64,000 bases of DNA from Drechmeria coniospora (lineage: Eukaryota; Ascomycota; Sordariomycetes; Hypocreales; Ophiocordycipitaceae): assembly GCF_001625195.1 (NCBI RefSeq), contig NC_054391.1, positions 5,281,157 to 5,345,156 on the forward strand, given 5' to 3'. The position numbers and the translations under genes are program-made. Shown in pieces: positions 12,026 to 22,209 of the stretch. The notes below the pieces were generated by a model. It saw only the letters and a program-made list of their open reading frames with translations. It did not search any database and was not told the origin of the DNA. The first letter of the stretch is position 1; every line of letters begins with the position of its first letter.

Positions 12026-13084
12026 TCATTTGGTCAACCAGCCGAGATAATCAGCAACAATCAAGGTCACCATCCTGGTGTTGGTTAGGCAAAATTTGGG
12101 ACAAAGCGGTGGTGGTTGGGAAAGTACGTACGCATGCGGAGCGATCCGGACATAATACGTGCCGAAGCCGCGGTAAAATCGCATCAGGCCCTCCTGCTTG
12201 GCCACCTTGGTGAAGCAATCCGCCATACCCTTGTAGGGCAGCTTGCCGTCGGGCCCCTTGGACTGCTTCTGCAGCCGCGTCTTTACAAAATCGAAAGGCA
12301 GGCTGAAAAAGCTGGCGAAGAAGCCGGCGATGGCACTGGCGGCGAGGGTCTGTGACCGGGTCGAAAGTTCCGTCTTCTTCTTCAGCTGCACCTTGGCTTC
12401 GCTAAAGAAGGCAAGCTGTCCAAAGTTGAGGGCCATGGCGCGGACGACGGTCGGGGCGGCACCAGCCCAAAGTGCGCCGACACCCTCGCTCTTGGCAATG
12501 GACACGAGTGCGTCGATGGCAGACTTGTAGTTTTTTCGTTCGGCCAGCGGTTTCAGGCCATCGCTTTGCATCCGAATGAGGGCTAGATCGGCGGGGTTGC
12601 CAATCATGGCAGCAATTCCACCAGCCGTCAGGCCAGCCGTCGCGCGCTCTGCGAAGCCGATGCTTCGGTTCTGGTTCTTTGCCCGAGCAGTCAGGTTGCC
12701 CATGATGGTGTCGAAGAGGCCGAGGCGGGCCGTGGTATAGACTGCCTGCCGCAGGAGACCGGCCGAGAGCCCGGTGTACAGGTCGAGAACCTTGCCGCTG
12801 GCGAGGATTTGTCGAGTGACGGAGAGCGGCGCCGCTTTGGGGCCCGACGAGGTCCCCTCACCGGCGAGCTGGATGCGGACTTTGACCATGTCCACGGGTT
12901 GGATGACACTGGTGGCGACCATGCCGCTGAGGCCACCGTTGATGAAGGGCAGTGCCGCCTTGACGAAAGGGGTGTGAAGGATGTCCCTGGCGACGGCAAC
13001 ACCGTCCGTCTTGGCAGCATTCATGACATCTGTAGTTCGGTTTCGAGCCGACTCGGCCGCTTGCTTCAAGCTGGTTGAACTCAT
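12026..13084 (-). CDS. Mitochondrial carrier, 2-oxoglutarate/malate (dicarboxylate) type
   Basis: Exons 13084-12132 and 12074-12026 flank a 57-base intron and encode 333 residues. The ATG at 13084 gives a short N-terminal extension before the first carrier repeat. Three repeats carry QPVDMVKVRIQ, NPADLALIRMQ and LPFDFVKTRLQ. The second one, with Leu where Lys/Arg is usual before the Arg-Met, is characteristic of the oxoglutarate carrier (SLC25A11) branch; the C-terminus APHAMVTLIVADYL fits too. The family exchanges dicarboxylates across the inner mitochondrial membrane and supports the malate-aspartate shuttle. The intron is a multiple of three and lacks a stop, so unspliced RNA would read through with 19 extra residues. 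Yeast Dic1 is a close alternative, so the exact substrate is uncertain. Confidence 0.92.
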   Translation of the reverse strand: MSSTSLKQAAESARNRTTDVMNAAKTDGVAVARDILHTPFVKAALPFINGGLSGMVATSVIQPVDMVKVRIQLAGEGTSSGPKAAPLSVTRQILASGKVLDLYTGLSAGLLRQAVYTTARLGLFDTIMGNLTARAKNQNRSIGFAERATAGLTAGGIAAMIGNPADLALIRMQSDGLKPLAERKNYKSAIDALVSIAKSEGVGALWAGAAPTVVRAMALNFGQLAFFSEAKVQLKKKTELSTRSQTLAASAIAGFFASFFSLPFDFVKTRLQKQSKGPDGKLPYKGMADCFTKVAKQEGLMRFYRGFGTYYVRIAPHAYVLSQPPPLCPKFCLTNTRMVTLIVADYLGWLTK

Positions 13085-13648
13085 GGCGGCGGTGATGACT
13101 GGGGTATCTACCGGCTCGCTTGCCGAATTCTGGATCGGAGCGCTCGTCTTTGAGGACGGGAAAGTACGGGGGTTGAGGGTGAGAAAATATGCCGTCGAGC
13201 TTCTGGAGCGTATGGGCAACCTGTTGCTTTCTGATGTTAGACAAGCAATCCCCAGTCAAAACAGGGTCGGGCACGGTCGAACGGGCGCAGCGTGGGCACT
13301 CTGTGGCAGGCAGGATTGGGGAGGAATAAGGATCACACGGAGCACTGATAAGCCGCTTCAAACTCGAACGAAGAGCAAGCATTTCGGCCGGATGTTTCTG
13401 GCCGAACGGATCTAGAACAGTGCCTCCGACAGGCAGTCAGGGGGTAGTGGGGGGGTGTACGTGGGAGAGGGGGCGAGACGGTGACAAGAAGTGATACAAA
13501 GGCTATGCCAATGGCGAAACTTGCGATTGGCAATTAGCCAGAACGACTTGGGGATTCCTCGGCGGTCCCATACGGATTGAAACCTCCGCTCGCCGGGGCG
13601 CAGGTATTGAGGGGATGGGCGGATGAGAACGGTACAGCGTGGTATGTT

Positions 13649-13664
13649 GGGGGGGGGGGGGGGG
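13649..13664. repeat. Poly-G homopolymer, 16 bases
   Basis: Sixteen consecutive G on the plus strand in non-coding DNA about 565 bases upstream of the mitochondrial carrier start. The length may vary between assemblies. Confidence 0.9.
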
Positions 13665-15284
13665 TGGAGGCAAGCGAATGGAATGAGAGGAAAGCAACGT
13701 ACGAGGTCTCGAAGCCGACAGGACTTTCAAAGTACGTCGACAGAACGAAGCAGCTGGGTCGAGACGGGAGAAGGCCGGGCAGCTATGGCTGAGTATGCCA
13801 ACGAGCGATGTTCGGGACGGTTATTGAGCGAGGAGGGGGGAGATGGTCGAGTCGAGGATGCTTGCGGGGTCGCGACTCGTCGTGGCCGCTGTTGCAGAGC
13901 GACTGCAGTACCTGAACCGTCACCAGAAACTGGCAAGTCTGTCGAAGAGACTTGATGTGAGTCAATGGAGATGGAAGAGATTGGAAATTTCGGAGGTGTG
14001 AGAGAGACGGGGAGGCAAACGTCACGCAACGAGAATTTGGGCAACGGTGGCGTGAAGGACTAATGACGTGCCCGGCGATGTGTAAGTGGTAGTCGGAAAG
14101 CTTAAATGACTTGCGAGGGACGAGGCAGCCGTTGCCGCTCGGTTGAAGGGAAAGAAGGTTTGATTGATTGTGCTGCTAGTGGCGAGATGCTCGGCAGCGA
14201 GTACTCCGTACCTGATGGCGAGAAGTGTTGGGAGAGGAGCAGGAAGCAACGGCCGGGCGGTCCATGTACTTATTGGCACTGGCTGGCGCGGCCGACGTGG
14301 TGGATGGTGGAGGAGAAGCCAGCGATCAGGCAGCGTCCACTTCGCTAGAGAGCGACACCACCTCGACCTCGACCATTCAGATTGCACATCCATCCACATG
14401 AGCCTGCAGCTTGATGGAACGGGCTGTCCCGGTCTGACACGATCCAAGTTCCATACGGACGACCGTGACCACGGCCAAGCAGTTCTCGCCTCGGCCGTGC
14501 GGGGTTGCTGCTTGCCGCGCTGCGTCCGTCCCAACCCTTCACCGTCGCCGCCTGCCCTTCTGCTTCTGTCCTTCACGTGAACAGGACAAGACAGCGGGTT
14601 TCGCTCGCTAGCTCGTCGCCTGGCTGGTGGTGGGTTCCTTGGTGGCCTAGTTCGTCGGTGGTGGATGGTGGGCGCACGCAAGTTCGGGTGCCACGAACCA
14701 GGTGCAGCCAATGGCACAGCCGGCACACGATGGTAACCGATATCATCCGTCTTGTCGGTCGAGGCGGGCCATGGGGCTGTTGCACGGACAGCTACGGCGG
14801 AGCACATAGCATCCATCACCCTGCTGCCGCATATCCCGCGTCGGCATCTGGCATGGCCTTTGCGATATGCAGACGCGCAAGAGGAGGATTCGCTGCAAGT
14901 CGACGTAAGCAGCCGTCGCACGACCGACTCGAGAGACGGTCGATCTGGCTTGCACAGTGGCGCATCCCCACCCACGGCCAGCTTGCGACTGTTCCTGGCA
15001 CCCAGCAGCCGCTCAAGCCACCTGGTACCGTACGAGGGAGTACCAACAGTAGCTCGGAAGCGGAAAGTCACCCCAACTGCTGGGAGGATCACCAACACCC
15101 CGTCGGAACCGCGCTTCTCCCAGGTGGTGGGGGGCTACTCTTTAACACCGTCTCGACGTGGATGCGGACGTCCTTGATGAGCCATTTTGTTTTCTCCTCG
15201 CCAGCTCTGAGGTCGCTGCTGTGCGTTTCATCAGCTTCGTCCGGGATGTTGCGTGCCAGCATGCATGCGCCCTTACTCCTGCTA

Positions 15285-15600
15285 CTAATAGGTACTACTA
15301 CTAGAACGGCGCATGTCACAGGTGCAATGACGCAACAGGTCGTTGCGTACGGAGTACGGGGTACTTGTACTCCATCCCACCACAGTATCATGTACATGCA
15401 CTTAGTTGTACACATGGTATTGTACTGTAAGTACGGAGTACGTAAGTATCTGAGTACTTAGTGCATGTTCCGGTATGACCTGCAGCCTGCGGGTACTGTA
15501 CTCCGTACGGAGTACATGTACTGGTAGGCAGGTAAGTACTTAAGTACATGCACAACACGCAACTGCAGTGCCTAGTACTTACAGTAAGTACTTAGGTGCA
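15285..15600. repeat. GTAC-word island with an 18-bp perfect palindrome
   Basis: The island contains GTACTCCGTACGGAGTAC at 15498-15515, a perfect inverted repeat, among many GTACTT, GTACAT and GGAGTAC words. It is non-coding. Confidence 0.75.
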
Positions 15601-17399
15601 CATCTAGTGGTTGTGTTCGCTGACTGCCATTGCGGGGTCGAACGGACGCTGATCAACGGATCGATCCACTGGTCCACCCACTGGTCCACTGGTCCACTGA
15701 TCAGTCGTCGCACCAAGGGATCCATTCTCCCGATGCCTTCATACTTATACAGTAGTTGTACTCGGAAAGCACAATGACTACTCGTCCCAGCTGCCTCGGC
15801 TATTGTTCACTTAGTGCTGCCGAACCGGATAGCGAACCACACACCAGATGAGACCCCGATATCGCAAACGAGCCCACAGCGCACCGGCGAATTACCCTGC
15901 CTCTGTCCCGGGCGACAACCGCTGTAGTTCCATGGTGACTTTGGAATCTACAAGTACTTGCCTCAAACGGAACATGTCGAGAAACCTCCCATCTTCTCGG
16001 TGTGAAATACACCGCATTGGGATACGTGGGGATGAACCGGTCGAAGAGAAACAATCGATCGCCGCCATTCATCTATTGTGAATTCGCAACAGTATTTGCC
16101 AGGACAGACTGGTTGGGCGAAAACCCATCCAGATACTGCTCCTGCTCCAGTCTGAAATGGAACAGACCCCTCGGCGGCACTGGCACCCACTCGCCTCCGG
16201 GTCCGGATCCGGTGCTCCCTCCATTCTGGAGACCCACGTGGCGTTGTTGAATCAGGTTTCCCCGCACAATCTACCGGCGTTGCATTTCATGAAAAGAAAT
16301 TATGAATAAATACACGGGTACTCTACGTATGCGGAGTACTTACTTGCATGCGCATGTGCTCTAACTCGTCGTTACCTTCGAACCTCACCCGTCCGTCCAC
16401 CGTCGTCCTGATCATCACCCTCATTATTCTATCCTCCCGATGCATAGGAACCTGCCCTCCGCCGTCTTGCAAAGCGCAATTCACCGTCCCCCGCAGCAGT
16501 CAAGGCCAATGGGTACCCATACATGTACGGCAACTAGGCGTACAGTAGCAGGCACCACCTATCCATGACGGAGCGGACATTTCGCTCAAGAGTACGGGGA
16601 ACTGAATGGTTAATCTCAACAGCCGAGATAAAAAAAAATACACTGGTACTGGACACAGCGAGGGAGATGCCCAAGGAGTCCCGTTTTCCAGACGTACGTG
16701 GAGTAGAGGCGAATGCACCCTCCCAATAGTTAGTTCACCGTCGCACAACCACAATCGAGAACCACTCGCTGAGTTATCCGTCATGGCCATGGCCGCAACG
16801 CCCTGTGCGGTTCTTGCTGTGGCCGAGGACAACTGCGGCCAGCTTTCTGCACCTGTATGTCCTCTCCGAGTTTGTGCACATTTCAGCAAGCCCGGAATGC
16901 TACGGATGTGTGCATATGTGTCAGTGATGGATTGATGGTCGGCGTATTGCCATGCCGCCACCGACTTGACGGCAATGTCTACCAGGATCGTCTACATTAT
17001 GCTTCAACGCCAAGGTTGTGTCGGCAAGGTCATGTTAAAGCTTGGACATCGGTAGCAATCTGCACTACCCGACATCCTACCGTGCAGGTGAGTGTTCACT
17101 AACATGCGCACTACCTAGCACAGAGTGCACACAAGTTCTACCTTGGCAGTATTACTATTAGTTGCCTAGTTGTACCGCCAACGGTGCCTGTAAAGTGGCA
17201 CCCCACTGTCGTCATGTCAGCGGGTCAGCACCCCAGTCTTATTCGCACTGTTCTTTTTATGTGAGGATTCACGCGAAAGCACGGTAAAATTCCCATATTC
17301 ATACTGGCCTGACTAACCACCGAATGAAAGGTAAAGTATTGAACTCGCTCCGAAGCCATCACGAGCTTCCAGTACACCATTACGCCAACACTGTGCAAC

Positions 17400-18854
17400 A
17401 TGCCCAAACGAAAGCGTGCTGCCGAACCCACCTTGCACTCTGTGCTCGAAAAGCACCAAGATGAGATTTTCCGAGCCCTCAAAGCCGCCAAGGGGTTCGA
17501 GAGGCAGCGTCTGAGTAAGAGGCTTCGTGAGGATGGCGCTTCTGGTGACAAGAAGGAACGGTTGGAGCGAGAAATCACTGTGCTTAAGGTATCCTTCATC
17601 CGCACTTTTCCATCGCTCCACGAAATACCTCCCACGGCTGACAACAGGCTGCAGTCCCTCGACCTTCACCAGACCGCGCGTGCCCATCTGTTCTCTTCGC
17701 TTCTCAAAATCAAGACCATCGCCGCCAGCGACAATCTCCCCGACCAGCTCCGAGCCGGCGTGTCCAAACCGCAGCTCCCCGAAGAGGAACGAGCATCGCT
17801 CCATAATGTCACCAGTGGACTCTATAACCGAGATTCCATCAAGCAAGCCGTGGACCGCGCCATCGCCGACGTTTGCGGCGCCCTCCACCTCCCCGTGCCT
17901 GAAAGGAGCAAACGTCTCCGCAAGGACAAGCGGACGGAGAAGGAGGGGCAGCCCTCGGATCGGATACAAAGCCAAACCGTCGAGCAGGCCATACCGGAAA
18001 GCGTGGAGGAGATCGCGGCCGAGGACGTCACCGACTTTGAAGGCTTCGAGTCCGCCCTAGATGACGAGTCTGACGTCGATGATTTGCCTAGCAAGGGAAA
18101 ATCTGCGCAGGAACCCGACTTTTCCCAGTTCGATGGTCTACTGGGAAGTTCCGAGGATGAGGAAGAATTCGACGCGGCAACTTTGGCCCGGTTCAAGGGC
18201 AAGGAAACGGTTGACTTGGACGATATTTCGCTCTCCGGCTCCGCCTCGGACGTCGATTCCGAGATGGAGTCGGACGGAGAGCTTGGCACGGAGTCTGACG
18301 GTGAATCGGATAGAGAGTCGCGTTCCGTTTCGCCATCACTTTCACCGCCCCCGAAGAGGAGAAAGGATGACTCCAAATCATCTGCCGCCTCGAAGACCCG
18401 CCCAGCCACTGGCTCAACCTTCCTGCCATCCCTCATGGGCGGTTACATCTCCGGCTCCGAATCCGCATCCGATCTGGAGGATACGAAGCCGAAAAAGCGC
18501 CGCGGACAACGAGCCAGGCAGGCCATCTGGGAGAAAAAGTTTGGCGCCAGTGCCAAACATTTGCAGAATCAGAGCCAAAAGGGCGGCAGGGATGCCGGTT
18601 GGGATATGCGGCGGGGAGCCATGGGTGCGGATGACCATGAAAGCAACACACCGTGGAAGAAGGGTGTTCGGAACCCCCTGGCAAGGGCTGGAAGAGTCGG
18701 TCGCCCCGAGCGCCAGGACGAGGTAACCAAGCCGTCGAGGCCGACGAAGAGGGATGACGAGGGCCCTCTCCATCCCAGCTGGGAGGCGAAGAAAAAGGCG
18801 CTCGCATCTGCGAAAGCCGTCGTCTTTGCCGGCCAGAAAGTGGTTTTTGACTAG
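17400..18854 (+). CDS. BUD22: Bud22-like ribosome biogenesis protein
   Basis: The protein starts MPKRKRAAEP and ends in the family's C-terminal signature LHPSWEAKKK...GQKVVFD. The frame is open throughout, but 17589-17654 looks like a 66-base intron (GTATCC...CTGCAG): removing it joins VLK directly to SLDLHQTARAHL, as expected for a continuous N-terminal helix, giving 462 residues. The middle is highly acidic and Ser-rich with Lys/Arg clusters, typical of nucleolar proteins. In yeast Bud22 is needed for 18S rRNA maturation and small-subunit assembly. A basic stretch KKRRGQRARQAIWEKKFG precedes the C-terminal domain. The gene call is firm; the intron is inferred. Confidence 0.87.
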   Translation: MPKRKRAAEPTLHSVLEKHQDEIFRALKAAKGFERQRLSKRLREDGASGDKKERLEREITVLKVSFIRTFPSLHEIPPTADNRLQSLDLHQTARAHLFSSLLKIKTIAASDNLPDQLRAGVSKPQLPEEERASLHNVTSGLYNRDSIKQAVDRAIADVCGALHLPVPERSKRLRKDKRTEKEGQPSDRIQSQTVEQAIPESVEEIAAEDVTDFEGFESALDDESDVDDLPSKGKSAQEPDFSQFDGLLGSSEDEEEFDAATLARFKGKETVDLDDISLSGSASDVDSEMESDGELGTESDGESDRESRSVSPSLSPPPKRRKDDSKSSAASKTRPATGSTFLPSLMGGYISGSESASDLEDTKPKKRRGQRARQAIWEKKFGASAKHLQNQSQKGGRDAGWDMRRGAMGADDHESNTPWKKGVRNPLARAGRVGRPERQDEVTKPSRPTKRDDEGPLHPSWEAKKKALASAKAVVFAGQKVVFD

Positions 18855-19390
18855 CGCGAACCATAGTTCAGGAGACAACGACAAAGCCACCTGAATGTCG
18901 ATGCATAACCTCCATTACATACTAGTACATTCACATCAGATTCCCGTTACATAAGGTACCGAGCAGAGCTGTGGTGAGACAGATCGATCAGCTCCATTGA
19001 ATGCCGAAGGAGCGGCCTGGTGGCCCTTTGGCAGACACGCCTGCCGACTATATGTCACCCAACCCAAACAGGCAGTCGCTCCCTGCCCTGCGTTGTCCCA
19101 GGCTGGTGACCTCTGTTGAACGATGCCCAGCTTTCATCACTCTGCATCCTTCTTTTCCTTCGTCCAATTTCTCCTCTTGAGTCCTTGGAGCACCGTTGTA
19201 TATTATAAGCTATCATAACCTAGGAGCACGTTCGTCCCCCCAATCGTCAAGTTCGTTGCCATTCGAGGACTCGACAGTGCGTCTGTCTCCCGTCACCCAC
19301 CCGACCGTTATCACAGGCAACCACACCAGTCACGACATCGGCTCAGGTCGCTCGTCAGCTGCCAGAACGTTCGTTGCACAGACCGAATAA
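18855..19390. other. Intergenic spacer upstream of the orphan gene
   Basis: BUD22 3' flank and promoter of the following gene. C/T-rich stretches lie between 19140 and 19330, as is common in fungal promoters. No other feature was seen. Confidence 0.5.
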
Positions 19391-21538
19391 ATGACTTGTC
19401 CTACTCTCGCCAGTGCTTCTGCAGTACATCCAGACGAAGTGGCGGAGCCCTCACATAACCATCACAGTGGTGGGTCTGCCTCGGAATGGCATCTTGGCCA
19501 GTCGATGAGTCCGGATTGCTGCTCTCTTGCCGACAAGGACCAGCCTCACTACTGTACTGAGGCATCCTCCAATGCCGGGACCTGCCAGTACATACCTCTC
19601 ACCCACGACATTGGCCGTGACACGCAGCTTCGCCTAGCGACGGCATCTGATGACTCGAACACCAGCCTTGTTCAAATCTTTCGTACCATTGACGAAGTTT
19701 GGAGAACCACCAGCTCCGAGGCCAAACAAGCATCGCCGCTTACGACCTCTGCTTCTGCCGACTTGTCCACTCTCCCCCACGCACAACCAGACACTCCTCG
19801 GCAGAGGCAACAATCGGAGACGCAGTCCGTGTACATCTTTAGTCCTCGCCACGATCCCATGGCTTTTTTTTTATTCAAGTCCAAGGATGGCGAGGTCGGA
19901 AACTCGTATCAGGCGGAGCATGTTTTCGTCAAGCTGCTGCCTGAGTTTGGAACCTCAGGCAAGCCAGTTTACCAGATGGAGGTGGCCAGCAATGACATGA
20001 TGGGGCAGACAATTCGGTGCGACTTCGCCGCCGAGGGCACCAAAACCAAAGGGTGTCAAATTTTCGAACCAACTACGCGCAGATCGGCTCCCAGTAGCTT
20101 CAGTGCAACGGCGCAAGGCGTGTCGAAAGCGGAAACGCGTGCTGAGCGTCCGTGTGGTAGCACGGCCGGCACGGGACTGCACCACACTGCTGGCATTCTC
20201 ATGCGCACAGCTCAGCATCACCTTCGGCTTTTGGCGGCCAGGGCCGACGGATCCGACGACAGCCATGTGCTCCTCCGGCAACCTGGCAATAAACTGTGCG
20301 GGATCTGCGATGGCGACCTCACGGCGGCTTTCGACTTGGCCATTGCCGAACTGGAAAAGACGGACCGCGTAGAGGTGGCGGCTATGCACAGCACCACCGA
20401 CATGGCCCACTCCGTCTTCAACTCGCCTCCTGTGCTGCGGCCGACGGTCGACGGCCACATCAACCCACATCCGGTTGTGGCTGCCGAGCCAGCGACCACA
20501 ATCTGCACGCCCAAGCCGACATTTTCCATTGCCCCTTTGGAAGCGCAGGGCATTGTGAAGAGGCAGAAAATGGACTTGTCGGTACAAACAACGGTCGTGC
20601 CTGGCTGGACCATTGCTGAGGTTCTGTGGACTGAGGACGAACGAGATGGGCGAAAATCACCGTCAAGTGGTTCTTCTGGCGTCAAATATGGTATGAAATC
20701 GCGCGATTACATGGCCTTTGACATCAGCGACTCTGGCAGCAGCTCGCAAAACAGCTACGCCGAGGACGTGGTTGCCGATGGCGAAGCCGTTGCGACGCGG
20801 TGTTCGCTGTCGACGGATCGGAGGTCGACCATGACGTCGTTTCCAGAGCTGCGCTCACGCCATTGCACCAGAGAGTGGACAAGGCCACCGGTGGAGATGG
20901 AGCAGCTCAATCGCGCACCTTCGATGGATTTTTACCAGCTCGGGGTGGATGCACACTCGGGCGGTACGAGCCCGATTCCCAAGGACTGCGTCGGCGAGGA
21001 CCTGGCCAAGACGCTGGACTTTGATCACTCATTGTTCACGCATGATCCGTTCAGCTACGCCAACATCCACGCGCCAGGACGTCGCGTCACGGACTCGCTG
21101 GCGTACGCGCGCTCGGATAGGCGATTGGGGAGCCGCATTGGCTCCGCATCTCATCAGCGTCGCAGCTCTCTCTTCGTCGGTTCCAAGCCTGCAGATGCGC
21201 CGCTGGACCTGCATGAGGGTTCGATGCCCGCCGTTCTCGATAGGCTGCGCAGCCTGAGGAAGTCTTATCTGCATGATCGGCGCCATGTCTCTGGAGGCAC
21301 ATGCGAATCCGAAATGGCAGCGCCGGCAAACACCCCCGCAAACGATCACAGCGGTTCTCGTTCAAGGGATAGCCTGATCAGGGAACTAACACCAGAGCTG
21401 CCCAAAGCTGACCCTGCAGGGATATACGAGGCCATGACGGGGAGCCGAGTTATTCGTCCGAGCGATATATGCGGTACCTGCTCGGAAGACCATAGGCCCC
21501 ATTTGTGCGAGAACCACGTGGAGATGCGCTCCGGATGA
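19391..21538 (+). CDS. Orphan protein, 715 residues
   Basis: A single open frame of 715 codons with no family I recognise. It is rich in Ser, Thr, Asp and His and probably largely disordered. A possible folded segment lies around residues 155-330 (it includes FLFKSKDGEVG, VYQMEVASNDMMGQTIRCDF and CGICDGDL...AFDLAIAELE). The C-terminus carries a Cys/His group, CGTCSEDHRPHLCENH, that could bind a metal. There is no signal peptide and no membrane segment. The length of the frame and the lack of stops support a real gene, but intron content and start are unproven. It could be a lineage-specific regulator; that is a guess. Confidence 0.6.
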   Translation: MTCPTLASASAVHPDEVAEPSHNHHSGGSASEWHLGQSMSPDCCSLADKDQPHYCTEASSNAGTCQYIPLTHDIGRDTQLRLATASDDSNTSLVQIFRTIDEVWRTTSSEAKQASPLTTSASADLSTLPHAQPDTPRQRQQSETQSVYIFSPRHDPMAFFLFKSKDGEVGNSYQAEHVFVKLLPEFGTSGKPVYQMEVASNDMMGQTIRCDFAAEGTKTKGCQIFEPTTRRSAPSSFSATAQGVSKAETRAERPCGSTAGTGLHHTAGILMRTAQHHLRLLAARADGSDDSHVLLRQPGNKLCGICDGDLTAAFDLAIAELEKTDRVEVAAMHSTTDMAHSVFNSPPVLRPTVDGHINPHPVVAAEPATTICTPKPTFSIAPLEAQGIVKRQKMDLSVQTTVVPGWTIAEVLWTEDERDGRKSPSSGSSGVKYGMKSRDYMAFDISDSGSSSQNSYAEDVVADGEAVATRCSLSTDRRSTMTSFPELRSRHCTREWTRPPVEMEQLNRAPSMDFYQLGVDAHSGGTSPIPKDCVGEDLAKTLDFDHSLFTHDPFSYANIHAPGRRVTDSLAYARSDRRLGSRIGSASHQRRSSLFVGSKPADAPLDLHEGSMPAVLDRLRSLRKSYLHDRRHVSGGTCESEMAAPANTPANDHSGSRSRDSLIRELTPELPKADPAGIYEAMTGSRVIRPSDICGTCSEDHRPHLCENHVEMRSG

Positions 21539-22209
21539 TGCAAGACGATCGCTTTTGACTTCGAGCGGGTTGGGGCAGAGATCCTGGCAAGGATTCATGG
21601 TAGATTGACCAGGCGGCTGGTTACCTATAGAGACAGATCCCTACGAATGGAATGAAACGTCGTTTGCATCGTGACGAGGGCCGGTCGAAACACTCGGCCG
21701 ATTCGTAATGCATGCATATGTAGAAGTATGCCTGCAGTCTTACCATGCCAGCACAGTACGGATGCGCAGTACGCATACCCACCACTTCACTCGCGAGCCC
21801 CCTCAACGCATGCATTATCCCCATTCTGCGTTACGAATGAAGCATCACGAGGTCAAAGAGGGACCTCTGGCTGATGTGGTTGTGAATACGGAATGTGGTG
21901 GGATGCTTGTCGGACAGAATCATCATCGGCATGGCAGTTACTGGCAACTTCGAGGCTATTGGTATCCTCTATTCAGAATCATTCCCCATTCAGAACGCAA
22001 AGGCGGTGCGTCGGCGACCGGAACAAAACTTGCCGACCTGTTTATGCTGTACTGCTTTCCTAGCACCAATCGATGCAACAACCTGCCTGCCTGCCATCCA
22101 TCCATGCTTCCTTCCTACCAACTTACCTGCCAACTACTTGGTTCCCACGCACACGTGGCGGATACAAGGCAGCAACAAAATAATGAAACACAACCAAACC
22201 TCGATCATG
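21539..22209. other. Spacer between convergent genes
   Basis: The orphan gene (plus) and the bicupin gene (minus) face each other here. The sequence is mixed with short direct repeats such as 'cctgcctgccatccatccatgc' near 22083. No supported coding frame. Confidence 0.5.

Larger units (their letters stand above)
13085..17399. other. Long intergenic region, 4.3 kb
   Basis: This holds the carrier promoter and a long spacer before BUD22. Frames of up to 358 codons exist at 14.0-15.5 kb on both strands, but they are rich in Arg, Ser, Pro, Cys and Trp, overlap each other and match no family I know. It includes a poly-G run, an imperfect CCACTGGT repeat at about 15663-15700 and a GTAC island. I see no convincing gene, though an unrecognised orphan cannot be excluded. 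Confidence 0.5.

Noticed and set aside
14022..15461. Overlapping long frames on both strands (358 and 318 codons)
   Set aside because: They overlap each other, are Arg/Ser/Trp/Cys-rich and show no domain; the region includes a GTAC island. Likely chance openness in GC-rich spacer.
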